DNA of 55,136 nucleotides from Planctomycetota bacterium (GTDB lineage Bacteria > Planctomycetota > Planctomycetia > Pirellulales > PNKZ01). The stretch covers positions 1 to 55,136 of the forward strand of contig JAFLCO010000003.1 of assembly GCA_017303535.1 (NCBI GenBank), written 5' to 3'. Below the pieces are notes generated by a model, which did no database searches, was not told where the DNA came from, and worked only from the letters and a program-made list of their open reading frames with translations. Made by a program: the position numbers and the translations under genes. Below, in pieces: positions 26,109-35,218 of the stretch (positions within the stretch are counted from its first letter, which is position 1; each line of letters begins with the position of its first letter).

Positions 26109-27032
26109 TCACTCACCGCCCGGCGGTTCGTGCTCGTAATCTTTCCACTTCATCGGCCGGCGGAACGGTTCGATGCGGAGGACGACTTCGCCGTTTTGGA
26201 AGATGCGGACGGTGCCGCTGGATTCGCTCACGGCCACGGCCACCGCCTTCGTCGCTCGGCTGATGGCCGCGGCGGCCCAGTGTCGTGCGCCGAGGCCTTT
26301 CGACAACGTGATGTCGGCCGCCGAAGCATCGACGTATTGAGCCGCCGCTTCAACGGTGCCGTCGCCGGCGACGATGATCGCGCCGTCCATTTGCGCAATC
26401 TCTTTGATCCCTTCCCGCACGCGCGAACTTTTGAGATTTCGCTCTTTGCGGCTGTAGCCCTTCACGGGATCAAAGCCCGTCGAATGGCACATCTTCCGCA
26501 CGCGTACGGAGTCGCCGACGATGAAGAACGTACCGACCGGCTTCCCTTCGCGACCTTCTCGGCCGATCTCCAGGGCCAAGTTGACCACGGTCTGCAGCGT
26601 ATCGAGCGGCACACGCGTGCCGAGTTGCTGCAGGTCGCGCACCGTGAGCCGGCCGAGGTGGTCGTCGAGATCGATGACGCTCATTGAGTCGAGCGACCCG
26701 GCTTCGAAACCGCTGTAAAGTGCGGCCACGCGCGAGCCCGGCTTGAGTTTCTCTTCGCTGATGGCCTTGAGCAGGGCTTGCGAGATCTTGTCGTAAACCG
26801 GCACTTCGGTCATTTCGACCAACACACCGGCAAGCCCTTCGGCGACGGCGTCGGCCACGGCTTGCGGCGACTCGGAGGCGACGATGATTTTCTCGTCGTC
26901 GGCCGCCTTCTTAATATCCGGCAGTGCCGCATGGTCCTCCAGCAGCAACAACACGGCCTCGGCGTCGACCGACTTCGCCAGTCGGACGACTCCGCCTAAC
27001 ATCGTCAGAAATTCGACGTCGGAACGTGCCAT
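26109..27032 (-). CDS. DacZ-like diadenylate cyclase (c-di-AMP), catalytic motif altered
   Basis: 307 residues. The C-terminal third is a DAC (DisA_N) domain: MDGAIIVAGDGTVEAAAQYVD carries the DGA motif (Asp216), and GLGARHWAAAAISRATKAVAVAVSESSG corresponds to the GTRHRAA block. The N-terminal half is an alpha/beta domain (VDAEAVLLLLEDHAALPDIK, IVASESPQAVADAVAEG) of the pyruvate-kinase-like type. This order, DAC at the C-terminus, is that of archaeal DacZ, not of DisA or CdaA. The RHR triad reads R250-H251-W252, so activity is uncertain. Its 3' end is 4 nt from the convergent hypothetical gene. Confidence 0.8.
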   Translation of the reverse strand: MARSDVEFLTMLGGVVRLAKSVDAEAVLLLLEDHAALPDIKKAADDEKIIVASESPQAVADAVAEGLAGVLVEMTEVPVYDKISQALLKAISEEKLKPGSRVAALYSGFEAGSLDSMSVIDLDDHLGRLTVRDLQQLGTRVPLDTLQTVVNLALEIGREGREGKPVGTFFIVGDSVRVRKMCHSTGFDPVKGYSRKERNLKSSRVREGIKEIAQMDGAIIVAGDGTVEAAAQYVDASAADITLSKGLGARHWAAAAISRATKAVAVAVSESSGTVRIFQNGEVVLRIEPFRRPMKWKDYEHEPPGGE

Positions 27033-27247
27033 CGGCGGTTCGGCTCCCAGGGTCGGGGAGCATCCGGTGCTTCACTACGAGAGGGGGCTGCGCCCGAGCG
27101 AATGCCGAGCGCCGAGAAGCCGCCCGAATCGTAAGAACATTCGCCGCCGCGGACAACCCGTAGATCGTCTGCGGCAGCGTAAATTTTTCCAATTGAAGAT
27201 CAACCGCTCGGGCGCCCTCAATAGGCCAAGTTCTCGAGGTCGGCGAC

Positions 27248-29278
27248 CTATCGGGCCGCGGGGGCCGCTGCGGCGGCAGGCTTACGCGAGAGCAGCCCGT
27301 CGAACGAGCGAACTTCGCCGCCGAAGACCCGTTCGTTGTAGATCTGCAGGGCATGCAGACCGTGGCCGAGGTGCCCCACCTCCCACTGCGTGTAGTGCTC
27401 GTTCAGCAGGATGTCGCTGATGTATTTCACGGCCTTTACCACGCGCGGGTCGCGAAGCTGTTCATCGCTGAGCGAAAACGCGAGCCACTCGAGGACGTGG
27501 CCGGTAGTCTGCATTCGGCGGTCGATGTCGTTGCGGGCCTCGCGGCGTACGAACCAGGCGGTGCTGAACGACCCGTCCGGATTTTGCAGGCTGAACGTGT
27601 ACTTGTGGTACTGATCGATGTATTTCTTGGCTTCCAGGTAGATTCCGTCGATCGGCTCGCCGCGCTGTTCGCGTTTGCGAACGGCATAGCTCAGGCCCAT
27701 CAGGCGGTGCGTACCGCCGCAAGCCGCGCCGCGAACCGGTTGCACGATCTCTTCACGAACCAGCCGATCGAGCGACCAACGCTGACCTTGGAAGTTGGTC
27801 CAAGTGGCGTCGCTCGGCAGATAGTGCATGAGGCTGATCAGCTTGAACGTCAGCTCCGTGCCGGCCTCACAGTCCTTCATTTCGGCCTTGATCAGGTCTT
27901 GCAGCGTGAACTTCTCGCCGCCGACATACAGCGGGTAATCGCGCTGCAGGTACGATTGCGCGAGGATCGCCAGAAACTGGCCCGGGTGGCCTTGCACGCC
28001 CGGGCCGCGAAGTGCGTAAAGTTCGCCGTTGCGGATCGTCAGAATCGGCTGGTTGCGGCAGACTCCGCTATAGCAGAGGTGACCGATGGCCGTCGTCGTT
28101 TCGCGGCCGCCGTTGGTGAGCAGCTTCGTATCGACGCCGTAGGCGACGATCGCGTGCATCACTTCCCAAGGGCTGTGCTGCTGCGTGTTGAGGGTCCAGT
28201 TCTTGTAATAGACCGCTAGCGCCGTTTGCACGCGGCGTTTGAGTAGCTCCAGTTCCGGCGTCAGCGGCTTCTGTTCTTTCGACTCGAACATCGCCTTCGT
28301 CTTGTCGTCGGCCGGAGTGCGGCCGATCGTCATCCGCTGCTCGTGATCAGGCTCGCCCGGCTCACGGTCATTGCTGAGCGGCGGTAAGCGGCCCGGTTGC
28401 GAAGGATCAGCCGTGCGAACAGGGACGGCGTCCGTCGCCCGACCGACCACGGCAGGCTTCGTCGTCGTCGGATTGACGACGGTCGCAGGGAGCGGCGAAG
28501 TCGATGTCGTCGACTTCGTTGTGGTCGGCGACGCTGCCTCGGCCTCGGCCTTCGCCGCAGTCGTCGCTTGAGGGGCGACGATCGGCGTGGCGACCGGCGC
28601 AGGCTTCGGTTCCGGCTTCTCTGACGATGGTTTATCCGCCGTTTGCGAAGCGACGACCCCCGCCGAACCGGCCGCGGCCGACAGCGTCGGCTCCGTCGAT
28701 GACGACGGCGACGGCGATCCTCGAAGCGGCGATTTTAGTTCCGTCGGGGCCTGCGAAGTAGAAGTTAGTCCTTCAGGCCGCAAGGCGTTGTGATAAACGC
28801 GGCGCGAGCTGGCGTCCGTGGTCGTCGTGCCCGGCGCAGTGTTGCGCGGTTCGACCACGCGCTCTGTTGCGAGCGCTGCGGAGGGAGCGGCTACGGTCGG
28901 TTTCTCCGTCGTCGTCGGCGCGGCCGCCGGCGAAATCACCAGCGGCTGCGCGCCCGTCGTCGTTGTCTGCGGACGCGGCGGCGCCAAAGTCGGTACTCCG
29001 CTCACCGGCAGTGAAGGCCCGGCTTGAGCGGGTGTGTATTTCGTCGCCGGCGAAGAGGCAGTCGCCGCGGTCGACGACGGCAGTAATCGCGAAGCCGTCT
29101 CCGCAATCGGCTCTTCCGCCACGACTTGCGTGTTTACGCCGTCGGCGTCGGTCGACGAAAGACCGGTCAGCCTCGCTCGGGCCCGCGCCAAATCGCCGGC
29201 TTGGCTTATCAAAGCATCCCAACCACAGGCCGCGACCGCAAACCAGAGCAACAGCGAACGGAACTGACTGATCTTCAT
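27248..29278 (-). CDS. large lipoprotein-like hypothetical with Thr/Ser/Pro/Ala-rich linker
   Basis: 676 residues. The N-terminal MKISQFRSLLLWFAVAAC ends in VAAC, which fits a lipobox, so it may be a lipoprotein. Residues about 30-330 are a low-complexity Thr/Ser/Pro/Ala linker. From about 345 to the end a globular helical domain follows with YKNWTLNTQQHSPWEVMHAIVAYGVDTKLL, CSGVCRNQP and the Cys/Tyr-rich strip RGAACGGTHRLMGLSYAVRKREQRGEP. It belongs to a planctomycete family of unknown function; the helix pattern is compatible with an alpha-toroid. Not operonic with the DacZ gene by spacing (about 215 nt). Confidence 0.7.
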   Translation of the reverse strand: MKISQFRSLLLWFAVAACGWDALISQAGDLARARARLTGLSSTDADGVNTQVVAEEPIAETASRLLPSSTAATASSPATKYTPAQAGPSLPVSGVPTLAPPRPQTTTTGAQPLVISPAAAPTTTEKPTVAAPSAALATERVVEPRNTAPGTTTTDASSRRVYHNALRPEGLTSTSQAPTELKSPLRGSPSPSSSTEPTLSAAAGSAGVVASQTADKPSSEKPEPKPAPVATPIVAPQATTAAKAEAEAASPTTTKSTTSTSPLPATVVNPTTTKPAVVGRATDAVPVRTADPSQPGRLPPLSNDREPGEPDHEQRMTIGRTPADDKTKAMFESKEQKPLTPELELLKRRVQTALAVYYKNWTLNTQQHSPWEVMHAIVAYGVDTKLLTNGGRETTTAIGHLCYSGVCRNQPILTIRNGELYALRGPGVQGHPGQFLAILAQSYLQRDYPLYVGGEKFTLQDLIKAEMKDCEAGTELTFKLISLMHYLPSDATWTNFQGQRWSLDRLVREEIVQPVRGAACGGTHRLMGLSYAVRKREQRGEPIDGIYLEAKKYIDQYHKYTFSLQNPDGSFSTAWFVRREARNDIDRRMQTTGHVLEWLAFSLSDEQLRDPRVVKAVKYISDILLNEHYTQWEVGHLGHGLHALQIYNERVFGGEVRSFDGLLSRKPAAAAAPAAR

Positions 29279-29661
29279 GACCCTGCCTTTGAATTCTCAG
29301 GAGCGTCGCCGGTGGGAAATTGGGTCGACGTCGGCGGTTCGCTGCGGCGTGGCTTCAAAGGAAGAAGCCGCCTCTAAGCGATTGCCGGCATCGTCGTCGG
29401 ACCGAAGAGACGTGTGCCGGGCGGGTTGAGATGCGCCATCCGCCTGAGGCGAGGTCGCGCCGCACATGCCGAACTTCGGTAGGAAGCTTATCGGCCGTCG
29501 CGGGCGGAATTCCGTGCAGAGAAGGAATAAGCCGCAGCGCCGAGCTATATCGCCCAGCTTGTGGAGTGCCGGCACTGCAGATTGGCCAATCTTGCCAAGA
29601 AGCAAGGACCGCAGCGCAAGAATTAGTAATGTCGCGTGCCGCCGACACGCGCAACCGGCGA
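29279..29661. other. 383-nt intergenic region
   Basis: No ORF with a plausible start or family sequence is seen here. The minus-strand promoter of the large lipoprotein-like gene probably lies at its left edge, but no clear -35/-10 was found. Confidence 0.4.
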
Positions 29662-30390
29662 CTAGAACGCCTTAAGTTTCATACGGTCCATCATCGAGAT
29701 CTCCGTCGGCGTCCCGCCTCCGCGGGTGTAATCACGCCAAGCGACCACATTGTCGCCGAAGTCTTTCCCCGTAATCTCGCGCAGCGACTGGATCGCCCGA
29801 TACTGTAAGGCCGGGTCTTGGTCGTCGAGCGCGACGGCCAAAGCCTTCACGGCTTCGTCGCCGCCGATTTGCCCCAAGGCCTTCCCTGCCGCCAGCCGAA
29901 CATCGACGCTGACGTCCTTCCTGAGCGCTTCGCTCAATTGCGGCACCGCCAGCGGCCCTCCGTGAACGCCCCATGCTTGGCAGGCCGTCACGCGAACCTC
30001 GCGATCCGAATCACCCATCGCCGCCTTCAACGTTTCCGCAGCTACGGGAGAACCGCACCGCGCAACAACGCGCAACATTTCCAAACGCACGAGCGGATCC
30101 GACTCATTGCGATACGCTTCCGCCAATTCCGAGGCCTTCGCGTTCTGCTCCTCGGGCGTCATCGACGGAACTTTCTCCATCGTGGCCCGCAGGTCTTCAA
30201 TTTCCTCGGCAGGAGTCCGTTTCAAGTACCGGTCGTCGGTTTCACGCTTTTCCCAGAACGTGATCGACTCGACCCACTGCGGCCGGGCACGAGTCGTCGA
30301 GCAGCCGGACGAGAGACAAGTCGCGCCTACGACGATAAAGAACAGCCCGCAACCGCGCCCGGAGGCAACGATTCGTGTAATCATCGGCAT
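29662..30390 (-). CDS. HEAT-repeat lipoprotein-like protein
   Basis: 242 residues from MPMITRIVAS (30390). A hydrophobic signal ends in CLSSGC, a weak lipobox, so it may be anchored. After a linker with EEIEDLRATMEKVPSMTPEEQ come HEAT-like repeats: DPLVRLEMLRVVARCGSPVAAETLKAAMGDSDREVRVTACQAWGVHGG, PLAVPQLSEALRKDVSVDVRLAAGKALGQIGGDEAV, and DPALQYRAIQSLREITG. HEAT repeats bind proteins; no enzyme is implied. The frame runs upstream to 30699 but that part is Pro/Arg-rich and not credible. Confidence 0.75.
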   Translation of the reverse strand: MPMITRIVASGRGCGLFFIVVGATCLSSGCSTTRARPQWVESITFWEKRETDDRYLKRTPAEEIEDLRATMEKVPSMTPEEQNAKASELAEAYRNESDPLVRLEMLRVVARCGSPVAAETLKAAMGDSDREVRVTACQAWGVHGGPLAVPQLSEALRKDVSVDVRLAAGKALGQIGGDEAVKALAVALDDQDPALQYRAIQSLREITGKDFGDNVVAWRDYTRGGGTPTEISMMDRMKLKAF

Positions 30391-30752
30391 GATGGCAAAC
30401 CGGAAGATGTGACCGCCGCCGATCGTCGAAGGCCCGAGACGGCTCGGGTTTTCGCGGATCGTGCGAGGGAGGAAAAGACGTGGGGGCGGGACTATAGCAA
30501 CCGCCGCCGGTCGCGAAAAGGGAAATCGGCCCGCAGGCCGATGTTCGACGGTATTCGTACAAGTCGCGTCAGGCCCGTCATTGCTGCCGGTGCCGGCGGT
30601 CGATGGTACATTGGAAAGAGAATCTCGGTCGAACTGCCGACTTCCGGCGCTGCACGGTCGGCGAATCTTTGTATGCTTCCGCCCCGCGCAATCGCTCACC
30701 CCGCCAAGCGCAGCGGGATCGCTCGCCGTTGCAGCCTTAAGGAATGCGCCCC
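30391..30752. other. 362-nt divergent promoter region
   Basis: It separates the HEAT-repeat gene (minus) and the DUF1570 gene (plus). The pieces of inverted sequence CCGCCGCCGG...CCGGTGCCGG and GGCCCGCAGGCCGAT are minor. The plus-strand ribosome-binding site AAGGA lies at 30739-30743. Confidence 0.4.
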
Positions 30753-31877
30753 GTGATCCGTTTGCCGCTCGCCGCCATCTTGACGATCGTCTGTCTCTGC
30801 CCGGCCAACGGCGCCGCGATGGACCACATCGTCATGCGGCGCGACAACGTCGAGCAGCAGCTCGACGGCCGCATCGTCGTCAAGGCCGACGACGGCGGAC
30901 TACTCGTTGAAACTCGCGACGGAGTCCTCTGGGCCGTCACGCCGCAAGAACAAGTCGACGTGAAGTCCGACGACGAGCCGTTCAGCTATTACAACGCGAC
31001 GGAACTGGCCGACGTCTTGCTCAAGGAACTTCCCGCAGGCTTCGAAACGCTCCAAACGAAGCACTATCTCATCTGCCACAACACTTCGCGCGCCTACGCC
31101 CAATGGTGCGGCAGCCTCTTCGAACGCCTGTATCTCGGCTTCGGCAACTACTGGAGCAACCGCGGCTTCAAGCCGACCGATCCGCCGGGCCTGCTCGTCG
31201 CGTTCGTCTTCGCCGATCGTGTCACCTATTCACGCTACGCCCAGCGCGACCTGGGAGACGCCGTCAATTCGATCATCGGCTACTACAGCCTGAAGACGAA
31301 TCGGATGACGCTCTTCGACCTGACCGGCACCGCGGGCACCACGCAAACGCGCGGTGACGCCCGCCAGATCACGCAAACCCTTTCACGCCCCGAAGCCTTC
31401 GGCACGGTCGCCACGATCGTGCATGAGGCGACGCACCAGATCGTCTTCAATTGCGGCATGCATCAGCGCTATGCGGCCATTCCGAAATGGCTCAGCGAAG
31501 GGCTTGCCGTCTACTTCGAGTCGCCCGATCTCGATGCTTCCAAAGGGTGGCGCACCATCGGCAAGGTCAACGCACCGCGATTGGCGACCTTTCGTGCTTA
31601 CCTGGCGAAACGGCCCGCCGATTCGCTCGAACAGTTACTCACGGACGACGAGCGGCTCCGCTCGCTCGAGGGCTATGCCGAATCTTGGGCCCTCAACTAC
31701 TTCCTGATCAACGCCAAGCCGAAGCAGTTTCAGGACTACATGCAGAAGATGTCGGCCAAGCAACCGCTGGTCACCGACTCACCAGAAGAACGGCTCGCCG
31801 AATTCCGCGCTGCCTTCGGCGACGACCTTTCGGCGCTCGACAAAGAATTCGTACGCTTTATGAGCCGCGTGAAGTAG
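30753..31877 (+). CDS. DUF1570 protein, secreted metalloprotease-like
   Basis: 374 residues if started at GTG 30753, which has AAGGA exactly 9 nt upstream. An ATG at 30744 touches that AAGGA with no spacing, so GTG is preferred. An N-terminal signal peptide (about residues 1-21, ending CPANGAA) precedes the body. A zinc-protease-like motif HEATH (His224, Glu225, His228) with downstream WLSEGLAVYFESPDL is typical of DUF1570 and gluzincin folds. The protein would act in the periplasm or outside. Substrate unknown. Confidence 0.8.
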   Translation: MIRLPLAAILTIVCLCPANGAAMDHIVMRRDNVEQQLDGRIVVKADDGGLLVETRDGVLWAVTPQEQVDVKSDDEPFSYYNATELADVLLKELPAGFETLQTKHYLICHNTSRAYAQWCGSLFERLYLGFGNYWSNRGFKPTDPPGLLVAFVFADRVTYSRYAQRDLGDAVNSIIGYYSLKTNRMTLFDLTGTAGTTQTRGDARQITQTLSRPEAFGTVATIVHEATHQIVFNCGMHQRYAAIPKWLSEGLAVYFESPDLDASKGWRTIGKVNAPRLATFRAYLAKRPADSLEQLLTDDERLRSLEGYAESWALNYFLINAKPKQFQDYMQKMSAKQPLVTDSPEERLAEFRAAFGDDLSALDKEFVRFMSRVK

Positions 31878-31900
31878 CACGCCATCTACTTGGTCGTCGT

Positions 31901-31956
31901 GTGCCACTGGTGGCTTGTCCACCAGTGCCCTCATCTAGCAATCGTACCAGTGGCAC
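31901..31956. repeat. hairpin repeat F, copy 1
   Basis: GTGCCACTGGTGGCTTGTCC followed by ACCAGTGCC (31901-31929), then a shorter inverted arm 31946-31956. It sits between convergent DUF1570 and dnaA stops. A fuller version lies at 53115-53189. Confidence 0.85.
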
Positions 31957-31964
31957 GCTTGGGC

Positions 31965-33500
31965 TTATGCGTTGAGCGCCTTCTCCACACGCCGCAGCGC
32001 TTCTTCAAACCGGCAATCGCCCGTCGGCGTCGGCAGCGCCTCGCCGCGGCTCATCCAGACGTCGACCTTCTTCTGCGCCGAGATCACCGTGCTGTGGCTC
32101 CGGCCGCCGAAGTAGCGACCGATCTCGCTCAGTGCGGCCCGCGTGTACTTCCGGGCCAACCACATGGCGAGCATGCGCGGATGGCTGACTTCCTTCCCCT
32201 TGCGCGTCGACTGCAGCGACTCTTGCTCTAACCCGAAGACGTCGCGCACTGCCTTATCGATATCGGCCAACCGCACGGCCTTCTGCTGGTGTTGCAACAG
32301 ATCCGCCAGCGTCTGCTCGGCCAAGGGCAAATCGATCGGCTTCTCATAAGCCCGACTCGCCGCAAGCAGCCGCTTCAGCGCCCCCGACAACTCCCGAGCA
32401 TGCGACGTAAACCGCCCGGCGACGAACTCCCGTACCTCGTGCGGCAATTCCAAGCCGAGCCGTGTGGCGATGCGGCCAGTAATGCCGACCCGCGTTTGCA
32501 TGTCGGGCACATCGAGGCCGACGACCAATCCGCCAAGCAGCCGGTTTCGGAGTTCCGGTCCTAGAAAACCGAGTTCGGCCGGCGACCGATCGGCCGTAAA
32601 CACGATCTGCTTGCCGTCGCGTTGCAGGGCGTCGAGCGTATGCACAAGTTCGACGAGCGTCGCCTTCTTACCCGCGAGGAACTGCAAATCGTCGATCGCC
32701 AGCACGTGCAGGCTACGGAACTTACGGCGGAAATTCGGCAGGCCGCCGCCGTTGAGCGCTTCCAAAAACGACGTCGTGAACTGCTCGGCGGAAAGCAGGG
32801 CCGTTTCAATCTCCGGGTGAGCCCGTCGGGCCGCATCGACGATCGCTTCGAGCAAATGCGTTTTGCCGACTCCCGTCGGGCCGTGCAACACCAGCGGCGA
32901 GATGCCGCCCAGTCGTTCGGTGCAGCCCAAAGCCGAGGCGTATGCCAACCGGTTCGAAGCCCCGACGACGAATTCATCGAAGCGGCCGAGCCGGCGCGGC
33001 ATCGTCGGTTTGCGAGGGGCAATCATTTTGGTGGTTACTGCGCCGTCGGCCGTCGAGCCTTCGGCAAGCAACGCCTTTTCCAAACCCAGGAACGCATTAG
33101 CAATCGACGTCGTCGTGACGCCCGGGCCCGCGGGAACTTTGGCGACGACGACCGTCGATGATTGCGCGGCGCCACGAGCGACGCGATTCGCATTCGTATC
33201 GGCAGCGACTTCCGCGCGTCGCGTTTGGACTTGCGCCGCCGCGGCATCGACTTCGAAACCGACCGAAACATTCGCACCGACCGCTTCCCGCGCAGCTTCT
33301 TCAATTTGCCCGCGGAAGTTGTTGCGCAGCCACTCTTGCAGAAACGTACTCGACACGGCGACCGTCACGCGCTCCGCGGCAATGCGAAACTGGACGGACG
33401 ACGCAAACCAGAAATCGTATCGATCCGCGCCTACGCGATCGGCCAATGCCCGACGCAAAGCCGTCACGATCTCCCTATCGTCCAACTTTACGTCCTGCAT
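31965..33500 (-). CDS. dnaA: chromosomal replication initiator DnaA
   Basis: 511 residues from MQDVKLDDREIVTALRRAL (33500). The N-terminal domain I with WFASSVQFRI is followed by a linker. The AAA+ core has Walker A GPTGVGKTH (Lys213), Walker B LHVLAIDDLQFLAGKK and RSPAELGFLGPELRNRLLGGL. The C-terminal domain IV has the DnaA signature around RYFGGRSHSTVISAQKKV. It initiates replication by opening oriC. The longer frame to 33644 adds a Met/Arg/Ala-rich stretch that I reject. No dnaN or recF is next to it. The ribosome-binding site is weak (GAGAGA). Confidence 0.95.
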   Translation of the reverse strand: MQDVKLDDREIVTALRRALADRVGADRYDFWFASSVQFRIAAERVTVAVSSTFLQEWLRNNFRGQIEEAAREAVGANVSVGFEVDAAAAQVQTRRAEVAADTNANRVARGAAQSSTVVVAKVPAGPGVTTTSIANAFLGLEKALLAEGSTADGAVTTKMIAPRKPTMPRRLGRFDEFVVGASNRLAYASALGCTERLGGISPLVLHGPTGVGKTHLLEAIVDAARRAHPEIETALLSAEQFTTSFLEALNGGGLPNFRRKFRSLHVLAIDDLQFLAGKKATLVELVHTLDALQRDGKQIVFTADRSPAELGFLGPELRNRLLGGLVVGLDVPDMQTRVGITGRIATRLGLELPHEVREFVAGRFTSHARELSGALKRLLAASRAYEKPIDLPLAEQTLADLLQHQQKAVRLADIDKAVRDVFGLEQESLQSTRKGKEVSHPRMLAMWLARKYTRAALSEIGRYFGGRSHSTVISAQKKVDVWMSRGEALPTPTGDCRFEEALRRVEKALNA

Positions 33501-34159
33501 TTTTCTCTCTCGCGCCTCATGCTGCGTACCGATTGCGGAATCGACCGCGCCACGAAACCCGTCGACAAGCCGAGCCATTCTTTGCATCGCACTTGCCGCG
33601 AAGTTCCGCACGCCGCGATCGTTGCGAGCTTCCGCGCGCAACATCGCCGTCGTGATCCGCGAACTGACTGCTTCCCCGTAACCTCTTAAGTCGAACTGCG
33701 GCGGTCGTCATATCGTTCAGCGGGAAGAGTCGACGTGAGGCGTGCGACACGTTCCGGCGGTAGGCAGACGACAAGCTATCGAGCGGTTCGAACTTCGAGT
33801 CGGCGTCGGACTTGAGAAGACGCGAAATCGCAGCAATCTGCGACCGCCTGCGCCTCTTCTCCTCGTCACGGCCGAGCCCCTCTGGTTGTCACCCAAGGCT
33901 CGGATTGTACGCCCGCCGGCAGTGCTGTCAAAGCGCCGGAACGAGCCGCAAATTCGTTCCGGAAACGGCACGAAAAATTGCTCGCGGAATTGCCGTCATT
34001 CATCGGTACGACGCGCAAAATCCGCACGCAAAAATTTTTATTGCGGAGAGATTCGAAACGTGGAAAACGTGTCGGCGGCCAACTCGCGATGAAGATCAAA
34101 AAACTTCGCACGCGGCGTAACTGACGGACGGTGCGCGATTTGTCGTCGCGCGAAGTTTT
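33501..34159. other. 659-nt region upstream of dnaA, possible regulatory region
   Basis: Long spacer between dnaA and the GNAT gene, both minus. It has an AT-richer stretch (about 33960-34105, with AAAATTTTTATTG), a 9-bp hairpin at 33937-33963, and the GNAT terminator. I see no consensus DnaA box (best near-match is a 7 of 9 at about 34060 on the minus strand), so an oriC here is not supported. Confidence 0.4.
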
Positions 34160-34160
34160 T
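34098..34160 (-). terminator. probable terminator after the GNAT gene
   Basis: Minus-strand AAAACTTCGC-type arm (34160-34150, starting at the TGA of the GNAT gene) pairs with GCGAAGTTTTTT (34109-34098), an 11-bp stem with a long loop (about 40 nt) that contains smaller complementarities. It ends in a run of six T. Confidence 0.55.
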
Positions 34161-35095
34161 CAGCGCGGGCTTTCCAGTTTTTTGACGAACGCCGAACGTC
34201 GCTCCCATTCGCGAAATCCGGCCGCTTCGTAATGCGCCGCCGCAGGAAGATTTCGCGCATCAACGGCCAGCACCACGCGCTCGCGATGCAAGTCGGCGGC
34301 AATCCGTAAAGTTTCGCCGATTAGCTCGCGCCCAAACTTTCTGCCGCGCGCCTGAGGGAGAACCGCCATGTACACAAGTTCAACTTGATTTTGCGTCGGG
34401 TGATCCGCCAACAACAAACACCCGACGTCAACGGAATTGTGCTGCACACGGTACCAATGATGCGTTCCTTCCGTGCCGACCTCCGCATACTCGGCAAGCA
34501 CTTCGTCGATGGGTCGCAAACCATTAAGCGTCGGGCAGTCGAGCGTCGCTTCGTACGACTTCTCCACGATGGCGGCGAACCGCTCGCGCTGGGCCGATTC
34601 ATAGCGATGAAAATGCAGCGACGTCGGTTGCTGCGCCGCGGTGTTGCCGACAACGTCGGCCGCCAAGTAGCGCAGGTCGGCGGCATGGAGAAACCCCGCC
34701 GAGCGCAAGGCCTGCGCGTCGGGGTCGTCGACGTCCGGCAGCAAACTCTGCGCAAACGATACGCCGCGCTTCGGCAAATCCGCCAACAGCCCGACGAGTA
34801 GCGGATCCGGTCCCTCAGGCCGACGCCCCGGCAACCATTGCGGGGGCCAAATCTGCGCTACGCTTCCGCCGGAAAGCTGAGCCCACGTTGCGCCGACCAT
34901 CATCTTGCCGCTGCCGGCAAACCAGAGCGTTTCCAGCATTTCGGGAAGCCGTCGGGCCTCGGCAATCGTCGCCAGCCGCAAGGCGTCGGCCGATTCGTCG
35001 GGCAGGCGGCAAAACACGAGCGTCAGCGCCGCTCGGGCAAATCGCTCATCCAGGGCCGCGCTGAATCGCGTAATTTGCAGGTCGTCGGTCGTCAT
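34160..35095 (-). CDS. GNAT-family N-acetyltransferase
   Basis: 311 residues. The second half is a GNAT fold with VELVYMAVLPQARGRKFGRELIGETLRIA, where QARGRKFG holds the acetyl-CoA pyrophosphate-binding loop, followed by VLAVDARNLPAAAHYEAAGF, the usual terminal beta-strand motif. The first half (residues 1-150) is probably a degenerate second GNAT domain. The substrate is not known. It lies upstream of dnaA on the same strand but is separated by a terminator. Head-to-head with the two-PDZ gene. Confidence 0.85.
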   Translation of the reverse strand: MTTDDLQITRFSAALDERFARAALTLVFCRLPDESADALRLATIAEARRLPEMLETLWFAGSGKMMVGATWAQLSGGSVAQIWPPQWLPGRRPEGPDPLLVGLLADLPKRGVSFAQSLLPDVDDPDAQALRSAGFLHAADLRYLAADVVGNTAAQQPTSLHFHRYESAQRERFAAIVEKSYEATLDCPTLNGLRPIDEVLAEYAEVGTEGTHHWYRVQHNSVDVGCLLLADHPTQNQVELVYMAVLPQARGRKFGRELIGETLRIAADLHRERVVLAVDARNLPAAAHYEAAGFREWERRSAFVKKLESPR

Positions 35096-35218
35096 GCTGC
35101 CGCTTCAAGCTCCAACGTTTATTTCCTCGCAACCCCGCGGCAGCTTATAATCGGCCCCGACGCCTCGCTCGGCAAGACTCGGGAACACCCCGACGCGCGG
35201 CGGCCCGGAGTTACCGAT

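Noticed and set aside
33501-34159. oriC at dnaA
   Set aside because: No consensus DnaA boxes or AT-rich 13-mers could be found by eye.
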